Below are positions 12,901-25,099 of a DNA stretch of 64,000 nucleotides, piece by piece. Under the pieces are notes generated by a model that saw only the letters and a list, made by a program, of their open reading frames with translations, was not told the origin of the DNA and ran no database searches. The DNA is taken from positions 230,322,896 to 230,386,895 of the forward strand of contig NC_081406.1 in assembly GCF_030272615.1 (NCBI RefSeq), written 5' to 3'. Source of the DNA: Cryptomeria japonica (taxonomy: Eukaryota; Streptophyta; Pinopsida; Cupressales; Cupressaceae). Both the position numbers and the translations under genes were made by a program. Position 1 is the stretch's first letter, and each line of letters opens with the position of its first letter.

Positions 12901-13341
12901 AGGTCTATATCCGTGCAAGTTGCACCATATATCTCGAAAGCTTCAACAAAACTGGCCCTATTGATGGTAACTAGGGTAGATTTATCCTTCTTTCAAATTA
13001 CCCTAGTTATAGGGCAATATGCCTTCATCAGCTCTCTAACCAGGTCCACATCCATGTATACATTAGGCACAACCAGTTTAGCCATGTTCAAGTCCCAAGG
13101 ATTAGACATGGGCACTCCCTTTACCCTATTGTTCTAGAAGTACAAAAGCAGATAAGCGCCAGAAATATTAGGGGTCTCCAAGTTTCTACACTTGTTGCAT
13201 GTGTCTTTCCAGGCATAATCATTCATGGACAACCCATTAGATGTCCTTGGCAGAAATTCAATAAATTCTTCTGAATACTTCATCTCTCCGGTTGATTTCT
13301 CCCTGACACCTAAGAACTACTGCTACTCGTCGCTTTACTCA
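9943..13341 (-). pseudogene. ORF B: decayed unknown element protein, about 1,130 codons
   Basis: I do not recognise this protein. The frame opens near 13341 (MSKATSSSSS) and can be followed in pieces to a stop at 9943, with in-frame stops (for example at about 13136 and 13001) and several frameshifts. The N-terminal third looks globular and includes VVPNVYMDVDLVRELMKAYC and STLVTINRASFVEAFEIYG. A helical segment follows (MDELFDLSTFHFHMKC onward). The middle is charged and disordered, with a nuclear-signal-like PPVKRQKVEQ near 11620. The C-terminal third is rich in predicted coiled coil (EDQIKELTEKLAKMQ and the 10643-9943 segments). No zinc knuckle, protease, RT or integrase motif is visible. 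The N-terminal pattern vaguely resembles the putative plant transposon protein domain, an unverified impression. ORF A at 41362-44581 has the same length and domain plan. Confidence 0.6.
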
Positions 13342-13776
13342 TCTTCTTAAAGAACATAACTTCAAATTATACACAATTACAACTATACCAGAGAACTTGA
13401 TACCTTCACAACCCTATGGCCTACAACTTGTAGTTGCAGAGAGAAAGCTACCACTCACACCATCAACACTCGGACCAAGGCTCATAAATTGTTGCGAGTG
13501 TGCAAAATCCTTAACACAATCCTCCCTTTGTAATTTTTTGGCCTTGAAAGAACTATTCGTCATCTCAGCTATTAATGCTCATGCATTCAACCATTAAAAA
13601 TTTAAAACTGCAAACTAGGCTACTAGCTGTAAAAACAATAACATCATAATGAGTTGTATGCAAAATTTAGAAACTATCTTAGAATGAAATTTCACTTTAG
13701 TAATTACTCAACAAAAGACACCAAAACAATCCACATGTCAATTCATCATTTGTCCCGACCCTTTGTTTCTATACAC
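13342..13776. other. Leader-like stretch upstream of ORF B, no gene seen
   Basis: This lies between the ORF B start and the right-hand 316-bp repeat block. If ORF B is an LTR element gene this is its 5' leader, but I found no match to a plant primer binding site at its right edge. Confidence 0.4.
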
Positions 13777-14740
13777 CTCAGCAGTCCCTGTCAATTCATT
13801 AAAACACGTGGCACACAGTTGTCAGCCATTTGCCTGAAAGACTGCCCATTAGAAAATCTTGTGACCTAGCGATAAGCCCTTATGACTCTATCTCCAACTC
13901 GCAAGCTTAAAATGCTAAGCCTTCATAACCTTGAGAGCTAGCGATTGAGGGCAACTGAACCACCACTCGCCAATTCTCGACCTCAAAATGTTAAGTCCTC
14001 GTCACTGCAGTGACCTGGAGATAGTGGTAACTTTAACCCTTGTCGCGTACTCACCAACATAAAACTATTTATCTCTTAACTTCTACCACTTCACTCGCAA
14101 GCTCGCGACTTGATCACGTCTTCAAACATTTTACCTCGTGAGCTGGCGATAACCATAAAACTTAACCACAAACTGTCTAGTTGCTAGCTCACGACCTTAA
14201 AATGCTAACATTAAACAAACATGAGAGCTAGCGACAACTATATGAAATGAGTTACTCACTAACTCTCACTATTATAATGCATGACATCAGACCAACTCAA
14301 GACCTTGCGACCAAAGCAATTTCATTAACAATCTCCAACTTGCTAACATAAAATGCTAACACCCAAAAAGCTAGAGACCTCGCGATGTAAACCCAAACCA
14401 ACTTGTCGCCAGCTCACGGCTTGATCACCTCTTCAAACATTTAACCTCGCGAGCTGGCAATAACCATAAAACTTAACCACAAATTGTCTAGTCGCTAGCT
14501 CGTGACCTAAAAATGCTAACATTAAACAAACATGAGAGATAGCGATAATTGTATGAAATGACTTACTCGCTAACTCTCACATCTATAATGCATGACATTA
14601 GACCAACTTGAGAGCTTGTGACCAAAGCAATTTCATTAACAATATCCAGCTCGCCAACATAAAATGCTAACACCAAAAAAGATAGAGACCTCGCGATTCG
14701 AACCCAAACCAACACTCGCTAACTCGCCACTTAAAATGTT
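13777..14740. repeat. Right copy of the repeat with about 316-bp units
   Basis: It matches 5907-6893 in the same orientation, starting ACCTCAGCAGTCCCTGTC, and holds about two tandem units from about 14108 and 14416. It diverges from the left copy after about 14740. The left and right copies are about 7.87 kb apart and bracket ORF B. Confidence 0.75.
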
Positions 14741-15840
14741 AAACATGAAATTGATCCGCGAGTTAGAGATGAAACATAAAACATGATCACCCTTGACGTT
14801 GACATGGACAAATAAAGAGAGGACGACTCATATTTTCAATGTACAACAACTAGACAACGAACGCAAAAAACAAACACAAAAACCTAATCGCCATGAACAT
14901 GACTAGAACTTGGGAAAAGACACTTCCATAAAACCAAAGGATAAACCCACAACATGAATTGAAGCTTGACATGACTTAGCCAAAAAAAATGCTATCCTAA
15001 TAGGTGTGACCCTTGAAGTCAGATAGACTTTGTCTGGTCTTCCCGATATGAATGGTATCGAGGATTTTTTAATTTGGACAATTTGAAGAAGGGAATATAT
15101 CATATTTTAAGGTGAAGATTATGATCACAGAGGGAATTTTGAGCCTTGGCATTTTGGAAAAATGGAAAAAATGTTGTTCTAACATTATGTTAAGCATTTA
15201 ATGTAGAAAGGTTCTAACAGTTATGCAAGATAAATAATTTTATAGATCTTGTGACACAAATTGTTGCATTTCATGTTAAGCATAATGTATAACCAATTTA
15301 CCAATGATAATATATATCAAGAATCAAACTTCATGCAGAACTAAATATATTCTCTTATCTCTAAGAGTCAAGACTCTAAATTTCTTAAACTAAATATATT
15401 CTCTTATCTCTAAGAGTCGAGACTCTAAATTTCTTAAACTATAACTAAAAATATATAGTAATAGTCAACTTACAGTTACAAACAACTATCAGAAACTAAA
15501 TTCTAATTGTTTACTAATAATTTAAATTCACAATTAAAAATATGAAATAATTATCTGTTCTGATTGACAATTTCAAGGAATACAATATACAAAATCATCA
15601 ACAACAACTATAGTTTTGTTACTTGTAACTTGTAATAACTAATATGACTCAAGAAGTGCAGTATAAATACCTAAAAACTGACTGCTAATTCACTTCAATG
15701 ACTCAGTTTGGAATGAGGGACTCTGAGGCTTCTACATCCCAAATGGACTCAAGATCCTGAACCCGACTAGTACTAACAGGTCCATCTTCATTCTGAGTTG
15801 GGTATTAAAAAATGTATTCGTCTTCAATTTCATGTTGACT
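14741..15840. other. Intergenic DNA with one short tandem duplication
   Basis: A 49-bp unit is repeated twice at 15340-15437. It contains the inverted repeat AGAGTC..GACTCT. Nothing else was recognised between the repeat block and the hAT pseudogene. Confidence 0.6.
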
Positions 15841-18552
15841 CTAAGATCCATCATTTGTCTCAACACTAGCAGTAGCAGCACCAACTTTTGAAGTGTTGCA
15901 CAACCCTCGTCTTTCGCGCATGGAATTCCCAATTGCCAATGCCCTATCATAAGGAAAATATCTGACATTATATTGAGTTACAAACAATCTCAAGCAAGTT
16001 TCCAATTTTTTGTCTAATTTGTTTGATTACAAAAGCTCTAATGCACTGAAAACTCTCTCATCTTCCACCGACCCCAATATCATTGTTTGAAATAAATCAA
16101 CAAGTTTGAAATATTCTGGTATTGAAGTATGCAATACTTCACTCTGATCTATCCTTTTCTAAAGCCTTGTTATTGATCTAGGTTCAAATGGATTCTCGAA
16201 GTTTTCCAACTGGTGTTTCATACACATTGCAAAGCGTTTGGATTGTTTTTTAAGATGATCTGAATTTAAAATTCCTTCTATTGGTTGTCCATTGCAATAT
16301 CCATCTTTTGAAAATATCAATATCAATACCTCTAGTTTTTTATGAAACACCTTTGCCTCATTTGGATTATCTCCAAATGAATGCCAAAATTGAGGATAGA
16401 CACAACCCATGGCTTCAAGTATTTCTTCTCGAGGGAATCTTTCACGAATCTCAGTTGAAAGTTCATATGCAATAGACTTCAAATTATCACTAACAGATTT
16501 AACAATCTTGTCAAAATCTTCCTTTTTAACTCGTAGTGCTCTACCTCGCTTGCCCATCTTAGATCGGTGTATTGGTATCTGAAATCCTTTTACAAAGACA
16601 CATAACTCATTTTTTGCATTGAAATGTAAAACAAATTCAGCATGATTCAAATCTATAATTATCTGCCACCTAAAAAAAATTGGGCTTCGCCCTGTTAGAT
16701 CTTAATATAGACCATCCAAGGCCAAGCATGTCATTTTACATAGAGTGTTATACTCATTGATATACATAGTTCTGTCTTGGGATTTCTTAACAAGATTGTT
16801 CATTGAATCTAGCATGGGGAGAAGACTAGCTAAAGTTAACAAAGTATCTATATCACTTAACTTATGTAAGAGATCAAGAGCTTTGTCTATTGTGAGGTGT
16901 TGCTCGTACATTAGTCCGATCAAGGATTGATATTCTGTTAGAACTTGTTCCGCTAGTCCATGCAAGGAGATCCATCCTGTCTCAACATCCCTGAGAAGCT
17001 CATTTCCTGTTGTTACTCCAAAATTCTGCAAAACATTTAGGACTTCGGTAGAAGTATGAGTGGAGCTCGTGGACTAGATCCTCAACTTTTGATACTGTAG
17101 AGAAATTGCTTACAGCTATATATGCTAAATTCATTTGATAGGCCATGCAATGAATGCCAATCATGTATGGTGCAATACTAGTTTTTAATCTTGCACAAAG
17201 ACCGGTCCTTTGACCTTGCATTATTGTAGCTCCAACACACACCAACTTCTTGGCAATTGTCAAGTCATCCATACCAATAATTTCATTCAAAGCTTTCTTA
17301 ACTTCCAAATATAAATTTTTGGATGTTGAATTGCCCCTCATTTTACGAACATAAAGTAGATGAGCTTGTTGGACATGTTCTTTTACGGTATACACATGCA
17401 TACAGACCCAAGTAGTATTATCTACTGCAGTAACTTCATCTATGGATAGTGAAATGAATTTTGACTCTTTTACACTCTCCTGTAAATTTTTCTTTTCCAC
17501 TTCAGCGAGACAGTTTGCTATTTCCCATCCAGAATTTATTGACCAATGTGACATAAGATAGTGAGGAACATTCAAAAAAGATAATAAATTACTATATTCT
17601 GGGAAATCTTTCATAGGACACACTCTCAAAAGAATATAAAAAATAACACTCATCTGATAGTCTTTGCTAGGTTTGCATCTTTCGCTGCATGTTCAAGCCT
17701 AGCCTTGATTGTATTTCCACTATTACCAATCAGTGTCATTTTGTTGTTATGCTCTTCATATTTTGCGACATACTTAACATGAAGACATCCTTCCTTTGAT
17801 TTCCATCTTACTACTGGTGTTTCCTTTCTGTCTATGATCTATTTTTCATAAACCTTATCAATATGTTGATCTATGATGTCAAGCTTTAGCTGCAACTTCT
17901 TCTCTCTTTTAGTTTTCCAGCTACAAATCTTACACCTGCATTATGTTGGTTGTTCATCATTGTTTGGGATTGGTTCAATGAATGGGTACTTTTCTACTCA
18001 ATCAAGCTTAAAGCTCCTTGTCATTTCCCACTCCCACCCCATTTTTACTTTTCTTTTTCTTTTCTTCCAACCAACATCATCTTCAATGCTAACATTTTCA
18101 TCCAAGTGAATTATCTCATTATGGGTATCCCTTACAACATCTTCTCCCGTGTCGGTATTGTCATCCTCATTTGACGCATTTAACTCAATGATAGTCCCAC
18201 CTTGTGGTGGTGATGAGCTACTGTGAATGGCTTCTGCAACTGCAGAAGTTGATGGACCAGAAACTTTGCCAATTCCAAAGTAAGACTTTATGGTAGTATC
18301 TCTAAGTTTTAGGCATTCTGATAGCCTCCCAATCCCTTCATCGCCCTAAGGAGTCTTACCCTTGTTTGGCCTCCCAATCCCTTCACCGACTTGAGGAGTC
18401 TTACCCTTGTCTGGCCTACCAATCCCTTCACCGCCCTGAGGAGTCTTACCCTTGTCTGGCCTCCCAATCCCTTCACCGCCCTGAGGAGTCTCACCCTTGT
18501 TTGACATCTCAATCCCTTCACCACCCTGAGGAGTCTCACTGTTGTCTGACAT
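15841..18552 (-). pseudogene. hAT-superfamily transposase pseudogene (ZNF862/KIAA1586-like)
   Basis: This encoded a cut-and-paste DNA transposase. From the start at 18552 the order is: a 15-residue tandem repeat; a basic linker (KKRKRKVK); a zinc-finger-like segment (CRCKICSWKTK, near 17940); the RNase H-like catalytic region (ISLSIDEVTAVDN near 17440); HCMAYQMNLA with SKVEDLVHELHSYFYRSP; and the C-terminal hAT dimerisation region (SVEDERVFSALELL, then FPYDRALAIG) ending near 15841. Several in-frame stops (18346 and others) and at least one frameshift kill the gene. The segment VCVGATIMQGQRTG seems to lack the DGA stretch expected at the second catalytic acidic position, so a small deletion is likely. 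Terminal inverted repeats and the 8-bp target duplication were not found by eye. The family call rests on the IDE, HC..N-L and dimerisation signatures. Confidence 0.8.
18320..18552 (-). repeat. 45-bp coding minisatellite in the hAT frame
   Basis: Five units spaced exactly 45 bp (AATCCCTTCA at 18331, 18376, 18421, 18466 and 18511) plus a partial sixth encode GRPDKGKTPQGGEGI-type repeats at the N-terminus of the transposase. The unit is a multiple of three, so the frame is kept. One unit has a stop where its neighbours have Gln (TP-stop-GDEGI), fitting a CAG to TAG change. Confidence 0.95.
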
Positions 18553-18868
18553 CTTGACCTCTCACTAGGAATTAAAACTAATACTATGAAGTATGAAGAA
18601 ATAGTTAGTTTACTCACCTTTATGCTTTCTCAATTCTCTAAATCAAGAATCAGGAATGTTTAGGCCTGTATTGCAAGATTGCAACTCTGACCCTCTGCCC
18701 TACAATCAACTTCAAGGTTCCAACTCATGCACAATGCGAATCGAGAGCTCCCAAATTTACTAATCAGATACGAACAAATTGTAAGGAAGACAGTTTCAAA
18801 CTTTCAATTGTATTTATATCAATCCATGATTTCATTTTTGGTGAATTCTGCGGGCTTTTCAAAATGCA

Positions 18869-19057
18869 TCTTATTGGTCCTCTGATTTGCATGTAGGTGT
18901 CATACTCTATATGCATTGGAAATTTAAAATTTGGCGAAATGGGTCCTCGAATGCTTATAATGTTATATTGGCCCTTTGATTTGTATGTAGGTGTCATACT
19001 CTATATGCATTGGAATTTGGCGAAATGGGTCCTCGAATGTGTATAATGTTTTAATTA
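18869..19057. repeat. Tandem duplication, period 94 bp
   Basis: TGTAGGTGTCATACTCTATA occurs at 18892 and 18986. Each copy is followed by TTGGCGAAATGGGTCCTCGA. Confidence 0.85.
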
Positions 19058-19450
19058 TTATTGGCGAATTGGGTCTCATTATGCTTAACGTAAAATTTAA
19101 CAATTGGTGAAATGGACCGACGCGTGCAATGATAATTTAATTAACCATTGGCGAAATAGGTCCTGGGTACAGTGTCGTGTTACTATTTCTGGTGAATAAG
19201 GGAGGTGATCTAATACCCATGTCCGAGTGATTCCGGGCAAATATAACGGGCATCCACATGAAACGGTATGTGGTCAATGGCGAATCTGAAATGCATTGGA
19301 CCGTTAACATCAAAATTTTGGGCGATTTGGCCACCGTGTTGTCCAATACTATTCACCAATTCCGAGAAAACAGAATCGCAGAATTCAACAAAAGGCCAAG
19401 ATTCGCCACTAAAAAACACTCTGATTTTTGGTAAACACAAATCCAATTTC
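19058..19450. other. Degenerate TTGGCGAA-motif DNA, no gene
   Basis: TTGGCGAA(A/T)TGGGTCC-like motifs recur at irregular spacing (about 19061, 19103 and 19146, with weaker ones to about 19400). They continue the tandem duplication to the left and recall the TTGGCGA units at 5660-5906. No coding region was recognised. Confidence 0.45.
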
Positions 19451-20399
19451 TCTTTACCCATCATGGTAGGTGTTTACACTTGTGCCAACATGCAAAACGT
19501 AAAGAAAATAAAAGTAGCAATGGAACATTAACCATGGACTTGTATGGGGATATCAAAAATAAGTTTGACACTATTGGAAAGATAATCCTAGTTATAGGAG
19601 TATAATATAGACATTAACCAGCTTCAGAGGACCACAAGGATAACTGCATCAATGATTATGACTTTAGGCTCATGATTTTTTTATTTTTTTTATATTATGA
19701 GATAACGCAGCAACCCAACCACACCTTGCATCGGTCTTTCTTTTTGACAAGTTTTGGGGTGTGAAGGGCGAGCTGAGGTGAGAATACCTTGATGGATGAC
19801 TGAGTGGGCTCAAACAACCTAGTTGTTGAGTAGATCCAACCGATGAGAGTTGAACCTTGGACCTACATGGGAAGAAACCAAAGCCTTGGCACAACCTTAT
19901 CAATTGAGTCGAAGACCGATTTCATGAATTACTGTAGATTATTGTAACATTGAAAATCATCTTTCGCTTGCAACACCACTTTTCACTAATCATTTATCTA
20001 TATTAATTTAGTGATCTTAATTATTCAATTAACACTAGTGCCATTCTTCTATCTTCTTGTAGTTAAATATTTTTTCTTTATTTAATTATGGTTTCTTCTA
20101 ATTCATCATTTTCTCTAATCGACCAACTTTCATCATCTAGTCGTTCTAATTAATCATTCTTTCTTGATTAAATAATTAACCCAATTATTTAATCTATTTT
20201 TGTTCTTCAATGATTAAATAACTATTTTAAAATTATTTAATCCCTAAGTAACTATTCTTCCTAGGTTAAATAATTCTTTAATTATTGAACCTGTCCTAAT
20301 TTATAATTCCTCATAATTAAATAAATTCAATATTTATTTAATTATCCCTAAATGTGGATGGGAATAGATAAATTTTATTTATTTATTCATCACTCCACT
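19451..20399. other. Intergenic DNA, no gene seen
   Basis: Mostly AT-rich sequence with repeated TTAATTATTTAA-type words at 20030-20340. The right part may belong to the LTR-like block that ends at 20866. Confidence 0.45.
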
Positions 20400-20866
20400 T
20401 CTCACTCTAACTTTCTATTTCTTCACTCAACTTACCTAGTTTCTCTCCTCACTTAACTCATCCACCTCTCCACTTCTCACTTCCACTTGCTAATTTCTCT
20501 CATCTCCGGGTAGACCTCCTTTTATACTTGGCCATCGAAAAACAACTTAATTTTTTGACATGAGTTGACACAGGGTCAAGATTCTCACCCAAATCTTATG
20601 ACCCTCAAGGGGCCCAAAAATGGGTCCTAATTGGGAGGACTAGGGTGCTGGGCACTCTGGTCCTTAGGGAACAAGGCGCTAGAGCCCTGGTCTTGACCAA
20701 TTAGGCACCAAAAATAAAGGGCAAAATGAAGTGTAGGATAAAAAATATGACAAATGTGCATGGCATGAGCAAAATCAAGTCTTCGGTCAGGCCTTGGGAC
20801 ACAAATGCCAAGGTGAGGGCCCAAATGAGGACAAAATTGTAAGGGAGTACAATTTAGGATGCTACA
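20400..20866 (-). mobile_element. LTR fragment, same family as 4069-4758
   Basis: The minus strand starts at 20866 with TGTAGCATCCTAAATTGTAC and has a TATA box (TATAAAAG) at 20519-20526. It shares with 4069-4758 the start, the promoter placement and several internal words (TTTTTTGACATGAG or TTTTTTTACATGAG, and GGAGGAC). The far end could not be fixed and may lie further left. Confidence 0.5.
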
Positions 20867-21399
20867 TAGGGTTCCCAAGGTATTTCATAAATTAGGCTAA
20901 CCTCCAAATGGTCATATCAAAATATCAAGATTGGGAATCCCGATGACACGAGAGGAAAAATACTAAATATTTATATTATATGTTGAATTGTAATAGCATT
21001 TCAAGAGGTGAGCATGTGTCAATGATGGAAATAAGATAAAATGGACAAAGATACCTCCTAGGAATCTAGTTTGGGGAATGTGAAGAGTCATGAGTTGGAC
21101 ACCCAATTTTGGAAGGTCAAAGGTTGTCCATTGGGTGATCCAAAAAGTCATTGTGAAGTTACAAAGTATTTGAGAAGTGGAAGAGTTGAGTGGCTATGGG
21201 TTAGGCATTCATTTTGGAGTCATTTTAGATATTTTATCTTATTATCATGTCAATTAGTTGTCCATTATCACATGCATGGGTTTTTTCAATTGGTTTCTTG
21301 CCTCTTATTTTGGGATACTATAGTGGTTTTCCTTCTCACAATTTTTTATAAATTGGATCCATGACATGCTAGTGATGTATTGAATTCTTGCAAGTATTA
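20867..21399. other. Intergenic DNA, no gene seen
   Basis: I recognise no domain in the plus-strand frame here. It may be the upstream (U3) part of the copia-like LTR remnant that follows. Confidence 0.4.
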
Positions 21400-21620
21400 G
21401 GGTGTTGTTGAGTTAGAGAGTAGTGAAGTGTATCGTTGTATGTCTCATTGAAGATTAATAATATACTTGCCCTCTTTCTAGCATGGAGTTTTTTCTTGAA
21501 AGGATTTCTCCATGTAAATTTGGTGTCACTATGGTTTGGTGATTTTTCTATTTAAGTTGAATGTGCAGTCATATACATAAATAAGATTTGGTTTAATCTT
21601 ATTTTTAGATTTTCTATCAC
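21400..21620 (+). mobile_element. Copia-type LTR remnant (R/U5 part)
   Basis: CATGGAGTTTTTTCTTGAAA followed by GGATTTCTCCATGTAAATTT and GGTGTC is the conserved GGTTTTT...CCACGTAAAT...GGTGTC-like region seen near the 3' end of many plant copia LTRs. The block ends TATCACA near 21620. There is no primer site or gag after it, so this is a fragment. Confidence 0.45.
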
Positions 21621-22847
21621 ATTTAATATTGCAAGCTTTCTTCACCTTATTTTCAACATATAAGAGCACACATGCCATGGGATGGATCCACATTATGATA
21701 TTCAACATTTTCCATTACTTTACATTGACCCTTCATTATCCTTTTATCTCTATATATTTGATTACATGCACGTTTGTGAAACTTACATACTTTGAGATGC
21801 ATTATTCCTCTAAGATTCAAATGCACCTCAAAATGGGAACTAAATGTAATGACACAATTTGCACACCCTTGCCATTTTCCATGTAGTTGTGTACCCACTT
21901 TGAGAGGATATCATAATATATTATATATTGATGAATAACGTAGTCTTCTGCAAAGTTGAACTCCTTCCCCTATTCCATTATTTACCAATTATATAAATTC
22001 TGATACAACCATCCCTTACCTTATCCATATATTTTGAAATTACACATTAACTATACCTATCCATGCACATATCCCTATACATTTTGTTATACACTTGATT
22101 TAATTATTTATATATCTTGAGTCATTTTTGTGATTACATCATCGATCCCATGGCTGTAAATTTGACCTTAAAAGTTCAAAATTTAAATTCAAAATCTGGT
22201 CAACTAGTCCATTTCTTTCCTACCTAGTGCCAACTAAACAAATATTTTTGAGATTTATTACTATGTCTTAATATTAGATATCATTCATAACAAAAGAAGC
22301 ATGCTAAGAACATTTCAATTGGAATACTTAAAAAAGTTTAGTTTTGTATCACACCACACTAGAGTATTTCCACAATTAGAAAATGTTGTCTTTTAATTCT
22401 TTACATAGATTTTTTGTGGATTGACCTAATAGAACATGTCCCCTAGCAACATATTGACAACCCCCTCAAGTTATTTCTAACTACTGCCAATATAGATAAC
22501 AAAATTAATAAAAACAAATTTAGCAAATTAGAAAGTAAAAATGCATACTCAAAAAGATTAAATTGTAAGATAGGAAGACATATATGTGAAAATGAAAATT
22601 ACTTAACCTACATACTCAATCATAAACCAGATAAAGCCATTCTGTCCCATGAACAAGATAGATATACTTTAATGCTACTTGATACATAAAACCAAATACT
22701 TTCATTTATCACATCTACTTTCCTCATTTAACATTTAATATTCCAATTTTTTTATATCCAATACCCATAATTTCCTTTATTTTAATCCAAATCAATTCAT
22801 CTTAGGAAAAGTTTATTTTCCTTCACTCTCCTATGTTAACCACTTAA
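21621..22847. other. Intergenic DNA, no gene seen
   Basis: AT-rich sequence with only short compositional frames. I saw no terminal repeats or tandem arrays. Confidence 0.5.
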
Positions 22848-23128
22848 TTGTGTTCATTAGTTTTCCCAACCCACGCTCCTTCAAATGTTGGGCTTAGAAG
22901 TAATTCTTCTTATATTTCGCTGAACGCAGGAGGCAATGTTAAACTCATAATACGAGGCATTCAATATTTTGGAAAGAGGCGAGCTATGCCCAAGAAGGCA
23001 GCTAGTTTGAGTGAAAGTCTCTTTGAATTGGCGCGAGAGAAATATGAACAAGTTGATCTTGGCAACGCAGGCACCTCCAAAATGCTCATGCCGGATTCTT
23101 CCGTAATCGTCGCTCACAGGCCAACCAG
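22848..23128 (+). CDS. Candidate first exon or captured gene fragment
   Basis: A frame of about 93 codons starts MCSLVFPTHAPSNVGLRSN and continues through GKRRAMPKKAASLSESLFEL and AREKYEQVDLGNAG to a strong plant-like splice donor, CAG|GTACGT, at 23128/23129. The N-terminus is serine-rich and basic, like an organelle transit peptide. Base composition is more balanced than in neighbouring DNA. I do not recognise the protein. Possible acceptors (TTCCAG at 23768 and TTCTGCAG at 23994) lie downstream but no second exon is convincing. It is either the 5' exon of a gene with long introns or a gene fragment. It is the best host-gene candidate in the window. Confidence 0.35.
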
Positions 23129-24256
23129 GTACGTTCTTGCTTTCATAATGCAAGCAGAAAAATCTTCAAGTGCTTGTAGTTGTTTGTCTATGGGACTTGT
23201 CCATGTCACCCGAAGCAGATGACACCACTGACAAAATTAGGGTTTGTTGGTTTAGGATTTATCCAACAATCTTTTATTTGTGCTTTTCATTTATAGCCTT
23301 TTGTCTTGTTGGGTTAGAGCTTTTCCTTAAAAAGGCTTCCTTGAGCTATTCTTATTAGTTGTTCTATCAAAGTTTCAGTGACCTGCTTCAGTCGTTTGTG
23401 GACAATTTGCTGCCTATGTTATCTCCGTAATGGATCCTGGAGTGTGATTTAAAAAGATGATGCAAATATTATTACAATTTTTAAATTTTTTTTTTTTCTA
23501 AACTCATTGAACTGGACTATGAAAATCTATTTCTCCTATTTAATAAGTATGGGTTAGTAGTGTTTGAGCACTTAGTTCTACCCGTGTAAATTGAAATTAA
23601 AAGCCACATGTTTCATTACTGAAAGTAGTCGAAGCTTTTAATGCATCTAAGTCTGAATCTTCTTTGAGTGCCACTATGATACTTTTGCACCTCATACTTG
23701 CGCATCGAGGCTTTTCAAAATCTCTGTCTACCATCCTTTTATTTTCCCATTGGTTCTTTCCGTTTGTTCCAGGTTTCTTCAGAAATAATACTGGCGTCTG
23801 GCAGTTGTGCTATTACATCAGCAAACTTATGATTACTTATCAGCGGTTTGCAGCCTTTTCCTTCTTAAGTAAAAAAATATTAAAGATAGTTTATTAGGTC
23901 GTCATCAAGTGTGAGACCAATTTGATTTATGAGTCTCTTTTTATGCAAACATTCTACAAGTGTTTGTTTATTTTCTATTTTACTGGGTTCTGCAGGGGGG
24001 CCCCCGGGTCCAGTTACCTATGGGTTTGGCCCTGCGAACTGAGGAAGAATTTTGATGCTTTTCAAGGGACCTGTGTAGAATTTGACCAAAATGTTATTTT
24101 TTTGACTTTTTTTTTTAAATTGTTTTTTTTTTTTTTGTGAAAAAGGCAAATCCGACCCCCCAACCCTTATTTGACCTCTTAAAACACAAAAAATGTAAAA
24201 CCTATTTCATTTTTGCACAATAGAATGAAACAAAACTTCTTTGCTCATAAATCTGC
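23129..24256. other. Possible intron or intergenic DNA
   Basis: T-rich sequence follows the candidate donor. An oddly GC-rich patch (GGGGGGCCCCCGGGTCC) at about 23995-24011 follows a polypyrimidine-like stretch and CAG. No continuous exon was recognised. Confidence 0.35.
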
Positions 24257-24690
24257 TTGCTTCAACCCTGTCTTAAAAGCATCTCTAGGAAGCAGTTAAA
24301 AAGGCTAGTCATGGAAACATTAACTGCCCTGATAAAAGCAAACTCCCCACAGACCATAGATAGTGTATTGTACTTTGTAGTACATGGACTGTCAGAACTA
24401 GTTAAATCTGTTAAACAGTTAAACAATGAACCATTGATAAAAACTTTGGAAAACAGTTAACTTCAGATTCTAGTCTTGGTGGCATCCTCACCATCAATTA
24501 CAAAAGCTAACAACTTACCCAAACAAACTTAATTGCTAGTACTGCTGCCCATGCTAGTGCCAGTGCCAGTGCCAGTGCCAGTGCCACTCCCAGTGGCACC
24601 GTTTGTGGTTCTTCTAATTTGCCACTGCATATGGAGGTGGATGATGACATTTTTGATGACCCATATGATATTTGATCAGTGATGGCTGAT
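24257..24690 (+). other. Protein-like fragments with AGTGCC microsatellite
   Basis: A frame at 24257-24460 has few low-complexity residues (for example KQLKRLVMETLTALIKANS). A second stretch near 24530-24676 reads through five AGTGCC units (24556-24585, encoding Ser-Ala repeats) to an acidic tail, HMEVDDDIFDDPYDI and a stop. The two could be remains of one gene or transposase C-terminus. No family is recognised. Confidence 0.25.
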
Positions 24691-25019
24691 TGTTGACACT
24701 TCACATTATTATTTTTGAACTAAAACATTAATATGGTGGTGTATTTACTATTTTGCTATGTTATTTAAACTAAAACTTTAATATATCTCATGGCAGTCGA
24801 TTTTTGGCTATTAATATGGTGGTGTATTTTGCTATTTTATTTGAATATTAGCATAGTGGTGTATTTTAAACTTAACTACTGCTGCATACATGTATATATA
24901 TTTTTAATTTTTATATGTCTTTGTACTAATGAACCCAAAACAAACCCAAAACCCCCCAAAAATATTTGACCAAACCCGCAAACCTGAACCTTGATCCCAA
25001 ACTTGAGCTCATATTGGGA
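24691..25019. other. AT-rich DNA with a degenerate repeat, no gene
   Basis: TATGGTGGTGTATTT occurs at about 24733 and 24818, and a variant (CATAGTGGTGTATTT) at about 24853. Nothing else was recognised. Confidence 0.5.
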
Positions 25020-25082
25020 TTGGCAACTTAGTTTATTTTCACTGAACTTATTATAATTGAGTTTTACAACAGTATCTTCCAT
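25020..25082 (-). pseudogene. Copia gag N-terminus fragment
   Basis: From an ATG at 25082 the minus strand reads MEDTVVKLNYNKFSENKL, which fits the start of plant copia gag proteins (short leader, then KL-x-NY/F-x-x-W/N-K). It lies about 85 bp downstream of the primer sites and LTR at 25141-25537. It decays quickly after about 20 residues. Confidence 0.4.
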
Positions 25083-25099
25083 TCGACTTAAACATGTGT

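Noticed and set aside
18320-18552. CRISPR-like array
   Set aside because: The units are contiguous coding repeats with no spacers, in plant-type DNA.
18366-18557. Plus-strand repeat protein opposite the hAT N-terminus
   Set aside because: It is a shadow of the 45-bp repeat, which is explained by the minus-strand transposase frame.
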